Shown here piece after piece: positions 45,428-55,530 of a DNA stretch of 64,000 nt (the stretch's first letter is position 1; each line of letters opens with the position of its first letter). Source of the DNA: Calendula officinalis (taxonomy: Eukaryota; Streptophyta; Magnoliopsida; Asterales; Asteraceae). Position numbers and translations under genes: made by a program. The stretch is taken from assembly GCA_963853835.1 (NCBI GenBank), contig OY970825.1:24552835-24616834 (forward strand), in the 5' to 3' direction. Under the pieces are notes generated by a model. It searched no databases, was not told where the DNA came from, and saw only the letters and a list, made by a program, of their open reading frames with translations.

Positions 45428-47989
45428 ATGACTGATAATAATGAAAGCACTCAGGCCAACAAAATTCCTATACTCACACCCAATAACTTTGGGATGTGGA
45501 AGAATCGTATTAAGCAATACATGCTTATTACAGATTATTCCATGTGGGAAGTCGTTTGTGAAGGAAACAAAACTGGTCAACTTCAAGCAAGTAGCTCTGC
45601 AACTGAGGCAGACAAACTTAAATGTGAGAAGGAGAAGAAAGATAAAGGCATCGAACTCAAAACTCTAAGCACTCTCTTACTGGCCATTCCTAATGATTAT
45701 CAACATCTCTTTGTTGAATATGATGATGCAAAAATACTATGGGAAGCACTGGAGAAGAGATTCGTTGGGACAAAGAGCACCAAGAGGAATATGAAGTCTG
45801 TTCTCAAACAAGACTTTGAAAATTTCAAAGGAAAGCCCAATGAAACACTCACTCAAGTGTTTGACAGATTCAACAAACTAATTGGTGAACTCAACCAAGT
45901 TGGTGTAAAAATGGATCAAGAGGATGTCAACATGAAGTTTCTAAGATCTCTTAGTGAAGAATGGGCCATGTACACAGTGGTGTACAGACAAAGAGATGCT
46001 TTAGAAGAAAAGGAGTTAGATGAACTTTATAATGATCTCAGAGTGTTTGAAACTGAGGTAAATCACAAAAACCCTTCTATTTCTTCTAACAATGCTGCTT
46101 TTGTGTCTAGTACAGGTCAAGGACAAGAAACCTCCGCAGGAAAGGCTGCAGATTCTGAGGATACTGCAAGAGAATCCTTCTTCACTAGTCATGTGCATAC
46201 TGCACTGATTAGTGATGACTTGGAACAACTGAATCCAGATGATCTTGAGGAGATGGATCTTAAATGGCAGATGGCTATGCTGAGCCTAAGGACCAAAAGA
46301 TTCCTAAAAAGAACTGGAAGGACAAGCCTCAATTTCAACAAAGGTGACAAAGCAGGATTTGACAAAACTAAAGTCAAATGTTACAACTGTAACAACCTTG
46401 GTCACTTTGCAAAAGAATGTCCTCAACCAGACAAAAGATCAAAATCAACTGCTCTTGTGTCACAACAAGGACAAGGATATGACTGGAGCTTCCAAGCAGA
46501 AGAGCATGCTCAAAATCAAGCTCTCATGGCCTTTACTGACAACAAAACTGAGGTAAAATCTAAACCTTGTACTCCTGAATGTGCTAAAATTATTAAAAAT
46601 CTAGAAAAAGAAAACAATAAATTAAATGAAGATTTAGCAAAAGCAATCAGAAGAAATCATGAGTTTGATGGGGTGATTGCTGATCAAGAACATCAAATAA
46701 AGGTGTACAAGATGATTGATCAACGGATCAAGGAAGAATTGCTTCAAGCTGTGGATGAGAAAGAGTTTTATGAAACAAAAAATAAAGAACTAACAAGTAA
46801 AATAGAAGAATGTCAGCTTGAAATTGAACAAAACAAATTAACAATTAAAAAGTTTGAAAGAAGCACTAAAATTCTTGATGAATTAACTAATAATCAAACT
46901 ACAGAAAAGGTTGTTCATGGGGTGGGATATCATGCTGTACCACCTCCATATAAAATCATTCCACCTCTTAAAAACAGTTCAGAAAGAATCATTAATGAAT
47001 TAAAAACTGAAAATCAAACTGAATCATCTAATGAAACATCTGAATCAAATAATTCTTCTGATGATGAGCAATCAATTGAATTTACTATATCTCAAAGTGA
47101 ATCACCAAAATCAATTGATACAAGTTTTCACACAGCTCAAAGTCCAAATGAATCTCCCAAATATAATGCAGATAATGTACCAAAAATTTTAACAAGGGGG
47201 AATGAAAGAAATAAAACACAACTCTTAGACCAAAGAATACCTGAAGGTGCTAAAAATAAGAAACTAAGATGTGTTATATGCAATAAAATGAACCATTTAG
47301 CAAAGGATTGTCACTACAATCCAATAAACTGCAAAGAGTTAAAAGAATTTAAAGTTCTTAAAGAAAATGCTAAAAAGTTAAAAGTTACTACTGGTCCTTC
47401 AGTAGTAAATAAAATTAAAAATCCAATTGTTGAAGATCCAAGATTTGGAAGAAGTAAACCAAGGTTTGTCCAAAACAGAAGAACTGGAAGCCCAAAGAAC
47501 AGCAATTACTTTAAAAATAATGGAAAATCCAATCAAAACAAACAATATTTTAAATTTTCCAACACCAGTAGAAACTCTAACAAATTTACTACTGGTGTTA
47601 ACCCTAATTATAATGCTGTATGGTACCAGTACAAGAATACTACTGGTAATAACCCTAATTTCAAAAATACTACTGCTCCCAAAACAAATTTCAAAAACAC
47701 TACTGGTGTTAACCCTAAAAACACTACTGGTCATTCTAAACATGGTAAGTACCCAAATACTACTGGTCCATCAGTAGTAAAGTATTCAAAAGCTAAAAAC
47801 AATGGGTATAAACCAAGATCAGTAGGAAATTTCCACACCAGTAATAACTACAAAAGGACAGTAGTAAAACAAAATACCAGTAATAAACAAGTATGGGTAC
47901 CAAAAGTCTTTAAAGTTAAATCCCCAAAAGCTCATTTCTCAAAGGATGAACCCAAGACATATAAAGCTTGGGTTCCCAAACTTAACTAA
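45428..47989 (+). CDS. Sirevirus Gag
   Basis: 853 residues; structural protein that packages element RNA into cytoplasmic particles. The N-terminal 250 residues match the copia Gag fold (FGMWKNRIKQYM start, IPNDYQHL, LWEALEKRFVGT-like core). There are two zinc knuckles, CYNCNNLGHFAKEC near residue 318 and CVICNKMNHLAKDC near 615, with coiled coil between. The C-terminal 200 residues are low-complexity Asn/Thr/Lys with repeated TTG from the ACTACTGGT motif. The stop TAA (47987-47989) is followed by pol in another frame. Confidence 0.93.
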   Translation: MTDNNESTQANKIPILTPNNFGMWKNRIKQYMLITDYSMWEVVCEGNKTGQLQASSSATEADKLKCEKEKKDKGIELKTLSTLLLAIPNDYQHLFVEYDDAKILWEALEKRFVGTKSTKRNMKSVLKQDFENFKGKPNETLTQVFDRFNKLIGELNQVGVKMDQEDVNMKFLRSLSEEWAMYTVVYRQRDALEEKELDELYNDLRVFETEVNHKNPSISSNNAAFVSSTGQGQETSAGKAADSEDTARESFFTSHVHTALISDDLEQLNPDDLEEMDLKWQMAMLSLRTKRFLKRTGRTSLNFNKGDKAGFDKTKVKCYNCNNLGHFAKECPQPDKRSKSTALVSQQGQGYDWSFQAEEHAQNQALMAFTDNKTEVKSKPCTPECAKIIKNLEKENNKLNEDLAKAIRRNHEFDGVIADQEHQIKVYKMIDQRIKEELLQAVDEKEFYETKNKELTSKIEECQLEIEQNKLTIKKFERSTKILDELTNNQTTEKVVHGVGYHAVPPPYKIIPPLKNSSERIINELKTENQTESSNETSESNNSSDDEQSIEFTISQSESPKSIDTSFHTAQSPNESPKYNADNVPKILTRGNERNKTQLLDQRIPEGAKNKKLRCVICNKMNHLAKDCHYNPINCKELKEFKVLKENAKKLKVTTGPSVVNKIKNPIVEDPRFGRSKPRFVQNRRTGSPKNSNYFKNNGKSNQNKQYFKFSNTSRNSNKFTTGVNPNYNAVWYQYKNTTGNNPNFKNTTAPKTNFKNTTGVNPKNTTGHSKHGKYPNTTGPSVVKYSKAKNNGYKPRSVGNFHTSNNYKRTVVKQNTSNKQVWVPKVFKVKSPKAHFSKDEPKTYKAWVPKLN

Positions 47990-48003
47990 TCCTTTACTCT
48001 CTT

Positions 48004-51000
48004 GTGCAGAGCATTCAGATCCCAGAAGAAGGTAGAACATGGCATATTGATAGTGGATGCTCAAGGCACATGACTGGAAATCTGCAAATTCTTAAAGATT
48101 TCAAGTCCTTTGATGGTGGATTTGTGGCTTTTGGTGAGAACCCAAAAGGAGGTAAGATCACAGGTAAAGGTACTGTTACAAATGGAAAGATTACATTTGA
48201 TGATGTATTTTATGTAGCTGAGCTAAAATACAATCTTGTCAGTGTGTCTCAAGTATGTGATAAGAAGAATAAAATTCTTTTCACAGACATTGAGTGCATC
48301 ATTCTTTCTCCTGATTTTATATTAGATGAAAAATATGTTGTTTTAAGAACCCCAAGGAGAAACAATGTGTATTGCCTAGATATAGGGGGAGAACTCATTT
48401 CTTCAAATGAGGTCAACTGTTTTATATCCAAGGCAAACACCACTGAATCAGAACTCTGGCATAGAAGGATGTGTCACACAAATTTTAAAAACATGAATAA
48501 TTTAGTAAAAAGAAATCTGGTCATTGGACTACCTCAAAAACAATTCATGTGTGATCATCACTGTGTTGCATGCCTAAAAGGTAAACAACACAAGACTTCT
48601 CATAAGTCCAAAATTGTTAACTCTATTTCTGTTCCTTTACAGCTCTTACATATGGACCTTTTTGGACCAACAAATGTAATGAGTATTGGAAAGAAACAAT
48701 ATTGTCTTGTTATTACTGATGACTTTTCCAGATATACATGGGTTTTCTTTCTTAGGACAAAGGATGAAACAAGTGAACTCATAAAGAACTTAATTGTCAA
48801 ACTGGAAAACACATCTGATCAAAAAGTGAAAGCCATAAGATGTGATAATGGCACAGAATTTAAAAATGCTAACTTAATTAACTTTTGTGATCTTAAAGGT
48901 ATTGACAGACAATACAGCTCACCTAGAACTCCACAACAAAATGGTGTAGCTGAAAGAAGGAATAGAACCATCATTGAAGCAGCAAGATCAATGCTAGCAG
49001 ACTCAAAATTACCAATCACTTTTTGGGCAGAAGCTGTTAATACTGCTTGTTATGTTCAGAACAGAGTATTAATAGTGAAGCCACATTTTAAAACACCATA
49101 TGAACTTTTTAATAAAAGAAAACCTTCTATAAGTTTCTTAAAATCATTTGGTTGTCCTTGTACTATTCTGATTACAAGAGAACAAATTGGTAAGTTTGAC
49201 TGCAAAGCTGATGATGGAATATTTGTGGGATACTCTACTCAAAGTAAATCATACAGAGTATTCAACAAAAGACTAAGGATAATTGAAGAAAGCATCAATG
49301 TATCCTTTAATGAAAATGTACCTAATGAACAAGGAAATGGTCCAGATTGGCTATTTGACATAGACAATCTAACCAAATCCTTTAATTTTAATATAAATTT
49401 CAATGCAGGTAATTCAAATTGTCTTAATCAAAAGGAAGGAACATCATCTGTTAATACTGGTCAAGAAAAGATGAGATACATAGTTGTTGATACTGCTCCC
49501 ATAGTTAATACTGATGTCAGTAAGAACTCAAATATTGAAAGCAGTAGTAACTCTGAGAATGAGGTCAGTAGTAATTCCAATACTACTGGTACCAGTAATA
49601 GTACTGAAAATACTACTGGTCCCAACTATAACCTAGATTCTCAAGATACTACTGATACCAGTAACATCTTCAATACTACTGATCTCAATGAAGATGATAG
49701 CAGTAGTAACTCTGACCAAGATAATGATGAACCAAATACTAATGACAATGAAGGATCTCAAGAAGAACAACTACCTGAGGCAAATGAGTCCAACCTTGAA
49801 AATCAACTAGTGGTTGATAAAGCTACAACAACAAGGACTCAAAAGAACCATCCATTAGACCTTGTTCTAAGTGATGTTAACTCACCACTTCAAACAAGAA
49901 GCAAATTAAACAAAAGTCTAACTGCAAATATGTGTAATATAAGTTTAATTGCTAATGAATGTATGTATGAATGCTTTCTGTCTCAGGATGAACCAAAGAA
50001 GATTCAACAAGCAATGAAGGACTCAAACTGGATTGAGGCAATGCAAGAAGAACTCCTTCAATTCAAGTTACAAGCTGTTTGGACACTTGTACCTCTACCC
50101 AAAGGAAAAAGAGCCATTGGAACAAGATGGATCTTTAGAAACAAGAAAGATGAAAGAGGGATAGTGATCAAGAATAAAGCCAGACTTGTAGCCCAAGGAT
50201 ACACTCAAGAAGAAGGTATAGACTATGATGAAGTATATGCTCCTGTTGCCAGAATTGAAGCAATAAGAATATTCTTAGCATATGCTTCATTCAAAAGGTT
50301 TAAAGTCTATCAAATGGATGTGAAGAGTGCTTTCCTGTATGGGAAGATTGAAGAAGAAGTTTATGTTTGCCAACCTCCAGGATTTGAAGATCCAAAACAT
50401 GGTGATTATGTGTTTAAATTGGATAAAGCTCTATATGGCCTACATCAGGCACCAAGAGCATGGTATGACACACTATCATCATACTTATTAAAGAACAATT
50501 TCAAAAGAGGAGCCATTGATAAAACTCTATTCACAAAGAAAGTCAAAGATGATATCCTACTGGTACAAATCTATGTAGATGATATCATCTTTGGTTCAAC
50601 CAATGATACATTGTGCAAAGAATTTGAAGAGCTGATGCAGATTAAATTCAAGATGAGCTCCATGGGTCCAATGAACTTCTTCCTTGGACTCCAAGTCAGT
50701 CAAAGAACTGATGGTATTTTGATAAATCAATCAAAATATGTCAAAGACATCTTGGAAAAGTTTGACTTGAAAGACAGTAAAAGTGCTAGTACACCAATGG
50801 AAACACACAAACACCTACATCCTGATGTTGAGGGGGAGGATGTAGATGAACACTTATATAGATCAATGATAGGATCTTTGATGTACTTAACTGCATCAAG
50901 ACCTGACATTATGTATAGTGTTTGTGTGTGTGCAAGATATCAATCAAGACCCAAAGAACTACACTTGCAGGCTGTTAAAAGAATATTCAGATACTTGAAA

Positions 51001-51516
51001 GGCAAACCATCACTAGGTCTATGGTATCCACATGACTCACCCTTTGAACTTATAGCCTATACAGATAGTGACTATGGAGGTGAATGTCAAGATAGAAAGT
51101 CCACTACTGGTGGATGTCAATTCTTTGGATCAAGACTAGTGTCATGGCAATGTAAGAAGCAAACAAATGTATCAACATCTACTGCTGAAGCAGAATATGT
51201 AGCTGCATCTGCTTGCTGTGCTCAAGTTCTATGGATTCAAAATCAGCTTCTAGACTTTGGTATCTCTATCCTTAAAACTCCTATTTTTATTGATAATCAA
51301 AGTGCTATTAGTATTGTGAATAATCCAGTAAAACATTCAAAAACTAAACACATTGAAATAAGATTTCACTTTATAAGAGATTGTAATGAAAAGAAATTAA
51401 TCAAAGTAGTTAAAATCCATACTGATGATCAATTAGCTGATCTTTTTACAAAAGCATTTGATGTAGGAAGATTCAACTTCTTGGTTAGCAGTATTGGAAT
51501 GATTTTAATAACTTAA
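48004..51516 (+). CDS. Sirevirus Pol (protease, integrase, RT, RNase H)
   Basis: About 1,170 residues, copia order. Aspartic protease WHIDSGCSRHMTG at about 14-26; integrase zinc domain HRRMCH...CVAC at about 150-190 and DDE core (MDLFGP, RCDNGTEF, and Glu in the GVAERRNRT block) at about 215-320; reverse transcriptase from about 680 with YVDD near 857; RNase H with DSDYGG near 1020 and IDNQSA near 1096. All domains look undisrupted. The frame opens at 47986 with no ATG upstream of the protease, so it depends on frameshifting, or on splicing to the acceptor-like TTGTGCAG at about 48003-48009, or on another route. An Asn/Thr/Ser-rich linker separates integrase from RT. Confidence 0.95.
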   Translation: MQSIQIPEEGRTWHIDSGCSRHMTGNLQILKDFKSFDGGFVAFGENPKGGKITGKGTVTNGKITFDDVFYVAELKYNLVSVSQVCDKKNKILFTDIECIILSPDFILDEKYVVLRTPRRNNVYCLDIGGELISSNEVNCFISKANTTESELWHRRMCHTNFKNMNNLVKRNLVIGLPQKQFMCDHHCVACLKGKQHKTSHKSKIVNSISVPLQLLHMDLFGPTNVMSIGKKQYCLVITDDFSRYTWVFFLRTKDETSELIKNLIVKLENTSDQKVKAIRCDNGTEFKNANLINFCDLKGIDRQYSSPRTPQQNGVAERRNRTIIEAARSMLADSKLPITFWAEAVNTACYVQNRVLIVKPHFKTPYELFNKRKPSISFLKSFGCPCTILITREQIGKFDCKADDGIFVGYSTQSKSYRVFNKRLRIIEESINVSFNENVPNEQGNGPDWLFDIDNLTKSFNFNINFNAGNSNCLNQKEGTSSVNTGQEKMRYIVVDTAPIVNTDVSKNSNIESSSNSENEVSSNSNTTGTSNSTENTTGPNYNLDSQDTTDTSNIFNTTDLNEDDSSSNSDQDNDEPNTNDNEGSQEEQLPEANESNLENQLVVDKATTTRTQKNHPLDLVLSDVNSPLQTRSKLNKSLTANMCNISLIANECMYECFLSQDEPKKIQQAMKDSNWIEAMQEELLQFKLQAVWTLVPLPKGKRAIGTRWIFRNKKDERGIVIKNKARLVAQGYTQEEGIDYDEVYAPVARIEAIRIFLAYASFKRFKVYQMDVKSAFLYGKIEEEVYVCQPPGFEDPKHGDYVFKLDKALYGLHQAPRAWYDTLSSYLLKNNFKRGAIDKTLFTKKVKDDILLVQIYVDDIIFGSTNDTLCKEFEELMQIKFKMSSMGPMNFFLGLQVSQRTDGILINQSKYVKDILEKFDLKDSKSASTPMETHKHLHPDVEGEDVDEHLYRSMIGSLMYLTASRPDIMYSVCVCARYQSRPKELHLQAVKRIFRYLKGKPSLGLWYPHDSPFELIAYTDSDYGGECQDRKSTTGGCQFFGSRLVSWQCKKQTNVSTSTAEAEYVAASACCAQVLWIQNQLLDFGISILKTPIFIDNQSAISIVNNPVKHSKTKHIEIRFHFIRDCNEKKLIKVVKIHTDDQLADLFTKAFDVGRFNFLVSSIGMILIT

Positions 51517-52062
51517 AATCTCTCTTAAAATCATGTGTAAATTTAGTGTTATAAAATATTTTTCTTAAGTGTTTTACTACTGGTATTGCTGTACTACTGG
51601 TGTGAAAGTGTATGCACAAAATACTACTGATAGTTCATTACTACTGGTGTATTTTAGGTTTACATGGATACTACTGGTAAGTCAGTACTACTGGTATTCA
51701 CATATACTACTGGTCTTATGTGGTAATGGTTACTACTGATGTCTATAATTACTACTGATGTCAAAATCCTTAGTCATTACTGATGTTAGTAGATACTACT
51801 GACGTTTTACTACTGATATCTTATTTACTACTGGTCTTTCGTAAACACAATTACCAAACTAACCCCCATGAAAATAACCGTTATGTTATGATTCGAAGGC
51901 TATTTTCGTAGTTTTGCAGGTTTAATCGAAAGATATAAAAGGCAGCAGATGATTAATTTAGCATTATCTTCACTTCGATTCTCTAAACACCTCTCGATAA
52001 ACCCTAGTTTACGATCAAAAACTCTTCATCACTAACAAAATTCTTGCAAAAACTCAAAAACA
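51517..52062 (+). other. non-coding spacer packed with TACTACTGRT motifs
   Basis: Between pol and the third ORF. From 51,570 to 51,840 about a dozen copies of TACTACTGGT or TACTACTGAT (or one-base variants) occur, spaced roughly 15-40 bp. The last 200 bp could serve as leader or promoter for the third ORF. Confidence 0.85.
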
Positions 52063-55000
52063 ATGGCAACCTTACAAACTCTCGATGTGCAAACCGATCT
52101 TAAATACTCAGAATTTCACAACATGGTTGCATTTTTAAAGAATCCCGACGGAACAAAAGATTTCCGTCCAATCGTAAAATTCTTGAGAAATTCGTATATA
52201 CAGTTTGCCTTAACTGTAAAGCCGAAGGCATATCAACAGCACTTGGTGGATTTCTGGACCAATGCTGAGCGAACAGAAGGAACCACATCATCAATGATAA
52301 AATCGAAAGTAGATGGAAAGTACATCACTGTAACTGAACAATCAATCAGACATCATCTACAACTTCATGATGATTCAGGTATGTATACTCTTCCTAAGGA
52401 ATACATTGCTGATACTTTAAATAAAATGGGGTATGAAGGCAGACTTAATATTGTAACTTTTCAAAAAGGCCTTCTATCCCCACAATGGAAATTTCTGGTT
52501 CATACCATTCAGCATTGTATTTCTCCTAAAAGAAGTACTTGGAATGAGTTTAACAAGGCAATAGCATCTGCTGTTGTATGTTTATGCACAGACCAAGTAT
52601 TCAATTTTTCTAATATGATTTTTGATGGTATGTTGGGAAATCTTAGTTCTTCTAAATTTTTAATGTATCCCAGATTTCTACAACATATCATAAACTGTGA
52701 ATTACAAAACTTGTCAACTCCTAAAAACATTTTTGTATTACCTGAGTTGAACAAGAAAGTTTTCTCAAATATGAGAAAACAATTTAAATTTTCAGGAAAG
52801 GAAACCCCTTTGTTTCCAAACATGATCAAAGATCAACCCAATATTGGAGAAGGTTCAACCATTGCTACAACCCAAGTTGAACCTCAACCCACTCCATCAC
52901 CCCCAAATACAGCCCAAACACCATCCCATATAGCCACTCAATCACCAACCCAAACAGAAGTCCTGAATGTGTCCCAGGAACTTGATATAAATCTGCAGAG
53001 TGCTACTCTTCACTCTGTAGAAGACCTACCAGACAAAACCAAAAATATATCCACAATTTATCATAGAAAGAAAATTTCTTCAAAGGACACCAGGGGACAA
53101 ATCGAGTCACACCCCAGGCTCAAAGAGTTGTCCTCCAAGGAGGAGAGAGGACATGAGGGGAGGGCTTTCACTACTGATGCCCCAAAGGTGGGTGCACAGG
53201 ACAGTGAAAACATCATTAGGACCCAAACCTCGGCAACTTTGAGTGATGACTCATTTGAGGAGTTACTCAAAGGACCCCGGTGCCAAGAAACCAAAAGGGG
53301 GGGCATCTCTGCTTCTTCTAGGAAGAAGAGAATGTCTAAAAGACCCAATGAATCACCAAGCAGTGATGAGGGCAGATCTGTGGAATTGATGGAAAGGAAG
53401 GAAAACCTTAAAACCAATGTACCTGTTAGTAAGCCCGATGATCTTGCTAGATGGAGTGAGGGCAGTATTAAAATCCAACAATTGACGGCTAAAGTGGATT
53501 CCTTGGAATCCACTGTACAAGATTGTCTTTATTACCAAACAAATCAAGGAAAAACTATGGCTGCTATGAAAAGAAATGTAAATATCATCAACAAAAGAAT
53601 GAGACAATATGAACTTAGGCTTCATCAACAATCAAAGCTTATCAGAAAATTGAAAAAGAGGATTGATGATAGTGAGGCTCCTCCAGTTGAGCTCACTAAG
53701 GGGGAGAAGGATAATATACAGACAATGATTGATGAATCAATTGCAGCAGCAGCTTCCTCCCTCTTGAATTTAAAAGAAACAGAAGTTGATGAAGGCCCAG
53801 AGATGATGGTTACAGAAGATGAGCCCATTACTACTGCTATGGAAGAACAAGTTGAAACAGAGATACCAGTAGTAACTCCTACTACTGATGATATAGCAGT
53901 AGTAAGTCAAGAAGAGGAATTAACTGAACTAAACACTACTGATGCCCTATCAGTAGTAACTCCGGAAATAACACCAGTAGTAACTACTCTGGTTACTACT
54001 GATGAGGAAGAACTACAATTTCCTGAACTCATTGATGCTAGGAGACATGTCATCATTACCAAACCACCAACACCTGATCAACCACTTATCATACCTGACA
54101 TTGATGATAATGTGAATTGGTTTGAGGTTGATGAATGCTCACTTCCTCCACATCCAAAAATACTTCAACAAAATGAAATTAGATCATTTTCTCCCTCTGT
54201 TATAATAAGTGGTGTACCAGACATGAAGTATATTCCACCTCCACCTTCAGCACACATTGGAAAGGGTAAAGAAGTATATGATGAAGATTACCCTAACAGA
54301 GCTCTTGGTCATTACATGGTAAACAAGATTAATCTGGTGAGAGCTGATAAACAAGATAAATGGAAGGTGAAGGATAAAAGATATTGGGAGAAAGTAGCTA
54401 AATATCAAGCTCTTGAAAAGAAGAAAAATCAAAGAGAAATTCCTGTTAAATTACCTATTCAAGTTAAAGATGTTCAGATAGAAGCCCAAGAAGCAGAGTT
54501 CAAAAGGCTTAGAAAAGTAGAAGAAGAACATCTAAATTGTCTTGAAGATCTTGTAGCAGAATGCAAAAGAACAAAAGGTGATTTACCAGATGATATATTT
54601 GAACAGAAGTCTCTTATGATAGACTTTCTAAAGACAAAAGGTCACAGTGCAAAATCTTTTGGAAGAATGAAGATGACAACCATAATTGAAAAATACTGTA
54701 CTGCAAAAAGGAAAGATTTAATTGAACAAGAGGCTGAAGAAGAAAAGAAATTGAAATCAGCAAAAACCTTAATCCCAATAAGTCCAAATTTAATTAAAGA
54801 TAATAGTGTGTTTACTATTGGTGAATCCTCATCTTCTCAGACAAAGAAAAGAAAGAATGAAGCTCAAGAACAGAGTTTTCAAAAGAAAGCAAAACAAGAA
54901 GAAATTATACCTGTTCTTGAAGTACCTGTTGCTCCACTTCAAAATAACCCAATACTAAACTGGAAAGTCTTGCCCAATAATGTTCTATTAGTTGTAAGGG

Positions 55001-55494
55001 AAGACAAAATCATTCAAAAGTTTACTGGATGGTTACCTTTGATCAGATCCTGTACAAGAAGTGATGTGATTAAACTTCTGATCATTGGAAAACCAAGAAT
55101 GTCAAAGAAATCTTGGAAAGAATCTGGAGCTGGATACTTAACAAGAATAATTGATGCAGCTTTTTATCCAGATAACTATCCAAAGTTATTTACAAATCCA
55201 GAAAATGTGTATGCATGGAATGTTCTCCCAACTTGCAATATGTATTTCTTTGAAAGATCAAGTAAAAATTGTGAGTTGTACTTATATGAAAGAGAATATC
55301 CTCACTCAGAAAAGGAAATGTATCAGATATTCATCAACACTCTAATGAAGCCCTTTGATGCAGTTATGTTCCAAAATAAATTGAATTACTTTACCAAGAA
55401 GAACAGCAAATACATAATTGAACAAAGACTTCAACAAAATCAAAGAACATTAGAAAGAAGAAAGAAAGAAGAAGAAGAACAGAAGAAAACTTGA
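52063..55494 (+). CDS. Sirevirus third ORF (env-like position), unknown function
   Basis: 1,143 residues, open throughout, between pol and the 3' LTR where some SIRE-lineage elements carry a so-called envelope-like ORF. Residues 1-250 look globular (HNMVAFL, FRPIVKFLRNSYIQFAL, FWTNAE). This N-terminus is like proteins commonly annotated in Asteraceae genomes as uncharacterised or longin-like. Residues 260-460 are Pro/Ser/Thr-rich, 470-560 probable coiled coil, 560-690 Thr/Val/Glu-rich with TTD and PVV from the ACTACTGAT motif, and 740-920 coiled coil. The last 180 residues look folded again. I see no signal peptide or clear membrane segment, so an envelope role is not supported by sequence. 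Confidence 0.8.
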   Translation: MATLQTLDVQTDLKYSEFHNMVAFLKNPDGTKDFRPIVKFLRNSYIQFALTVKPKAYQQHLVDFWTNAERTEGTTSSMIKSKVDGKYITVTEQSIRHHLQLHDDSGMYTLPKEYIADTLNKMGYEGRLNIVTFQKGLLSPQWKFLVHTIQHCISPKRSTWNEFNKAIASAVVCLCTDQVFNFSNMIFDGMLGNLSSSKFLMYPRFLQHIINCELQNLSTPKNIFVLPELNKKVFSNMRKQFKFSGKETPLFPNMIKDQPNIGEGSTIATTQVEPQPTPSPPNTAQTPSHIATQSPTQTEVLNVSQELDINLQSATLHSVEDLPDKTKNISTIYHRKKISSKDTRGQIESHPRLKELSSKEERGHEGRAFTTDAPKVGAQDSENIIRTQTSATLSDDSFEELLKGPRCQETKRGGISASSRKKRMSKRPNESPSSDEGRSVELMERKENLKTNVPVSKPDDLARWSEGSIKIQQLTAKVDSLESTVQDCLYYQTNQGKTMAAMKRNVNIINKRMRQYELRLHQQSKLIRKLKKRIDDSEAPPVELTKGEKDNIQTMIDESIAAAASSLLNLKETEVDEGPEMMVTEDEPITTAMEEQVETEIPVVTPTTDDIAVVSQEEELTELNTTDALSVVTPEITPVVTTLVTTDEEELQFPELIDARRHVIITKPPTPDQPLIIPDIDDNVNWFEVDECSLPPHPKILQQNEIRSFSPSVIISGVPDMKYIPPPPSAHIGKGKEVYDEDYPNRALGHYMVNKINLVRADKQDKWKVKDKRYWEKVAKYQALEKKKNQREIPVKLPIQVKDVQIEAQEAEFKRLRKVEEEHLNCLEDLVAECKRTKGDLPDDIFEQKSLMIDFLKTKGHSAKSFGRMKMTTIIEKYCTAKRKDLIEQEAEEEKKLKSAKTLIPISPNLIKDNSVFTIGESSSSQTKKRKNEAQEQSFQKKAKQEEIIPVLEVPVAPLQNNPILNWKVLPNNVLLVVREDKIIQKFTGWLPLIRSCTRSDVIKLLIIGKPRMSKKSWKESGAGYLTRIIDAAFYPDNYPKLFTNPENVYAWNVLPTCNMYFFERSSKNCELYLYEREYPHSEKEMYQIFINTLMKPFDAVMFQNKLNYFTKKNSKYIIEQRLQQNQRTLERRKKEEEEQKKT

Positions 55495-55520
55495 TTGATT
55501 AAAGGATAATCAATAAGTTT

Positions 55521-55530
55521 AGGGGGAGAT
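55521..55530 (+). other. polypurine tract
   Basis: AGGGGGAGAT directly before the 3' LTR; primer for plus-strand synthesis. The same tract type occurs in several copies in the gag-only element. Confidence 0.9.
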
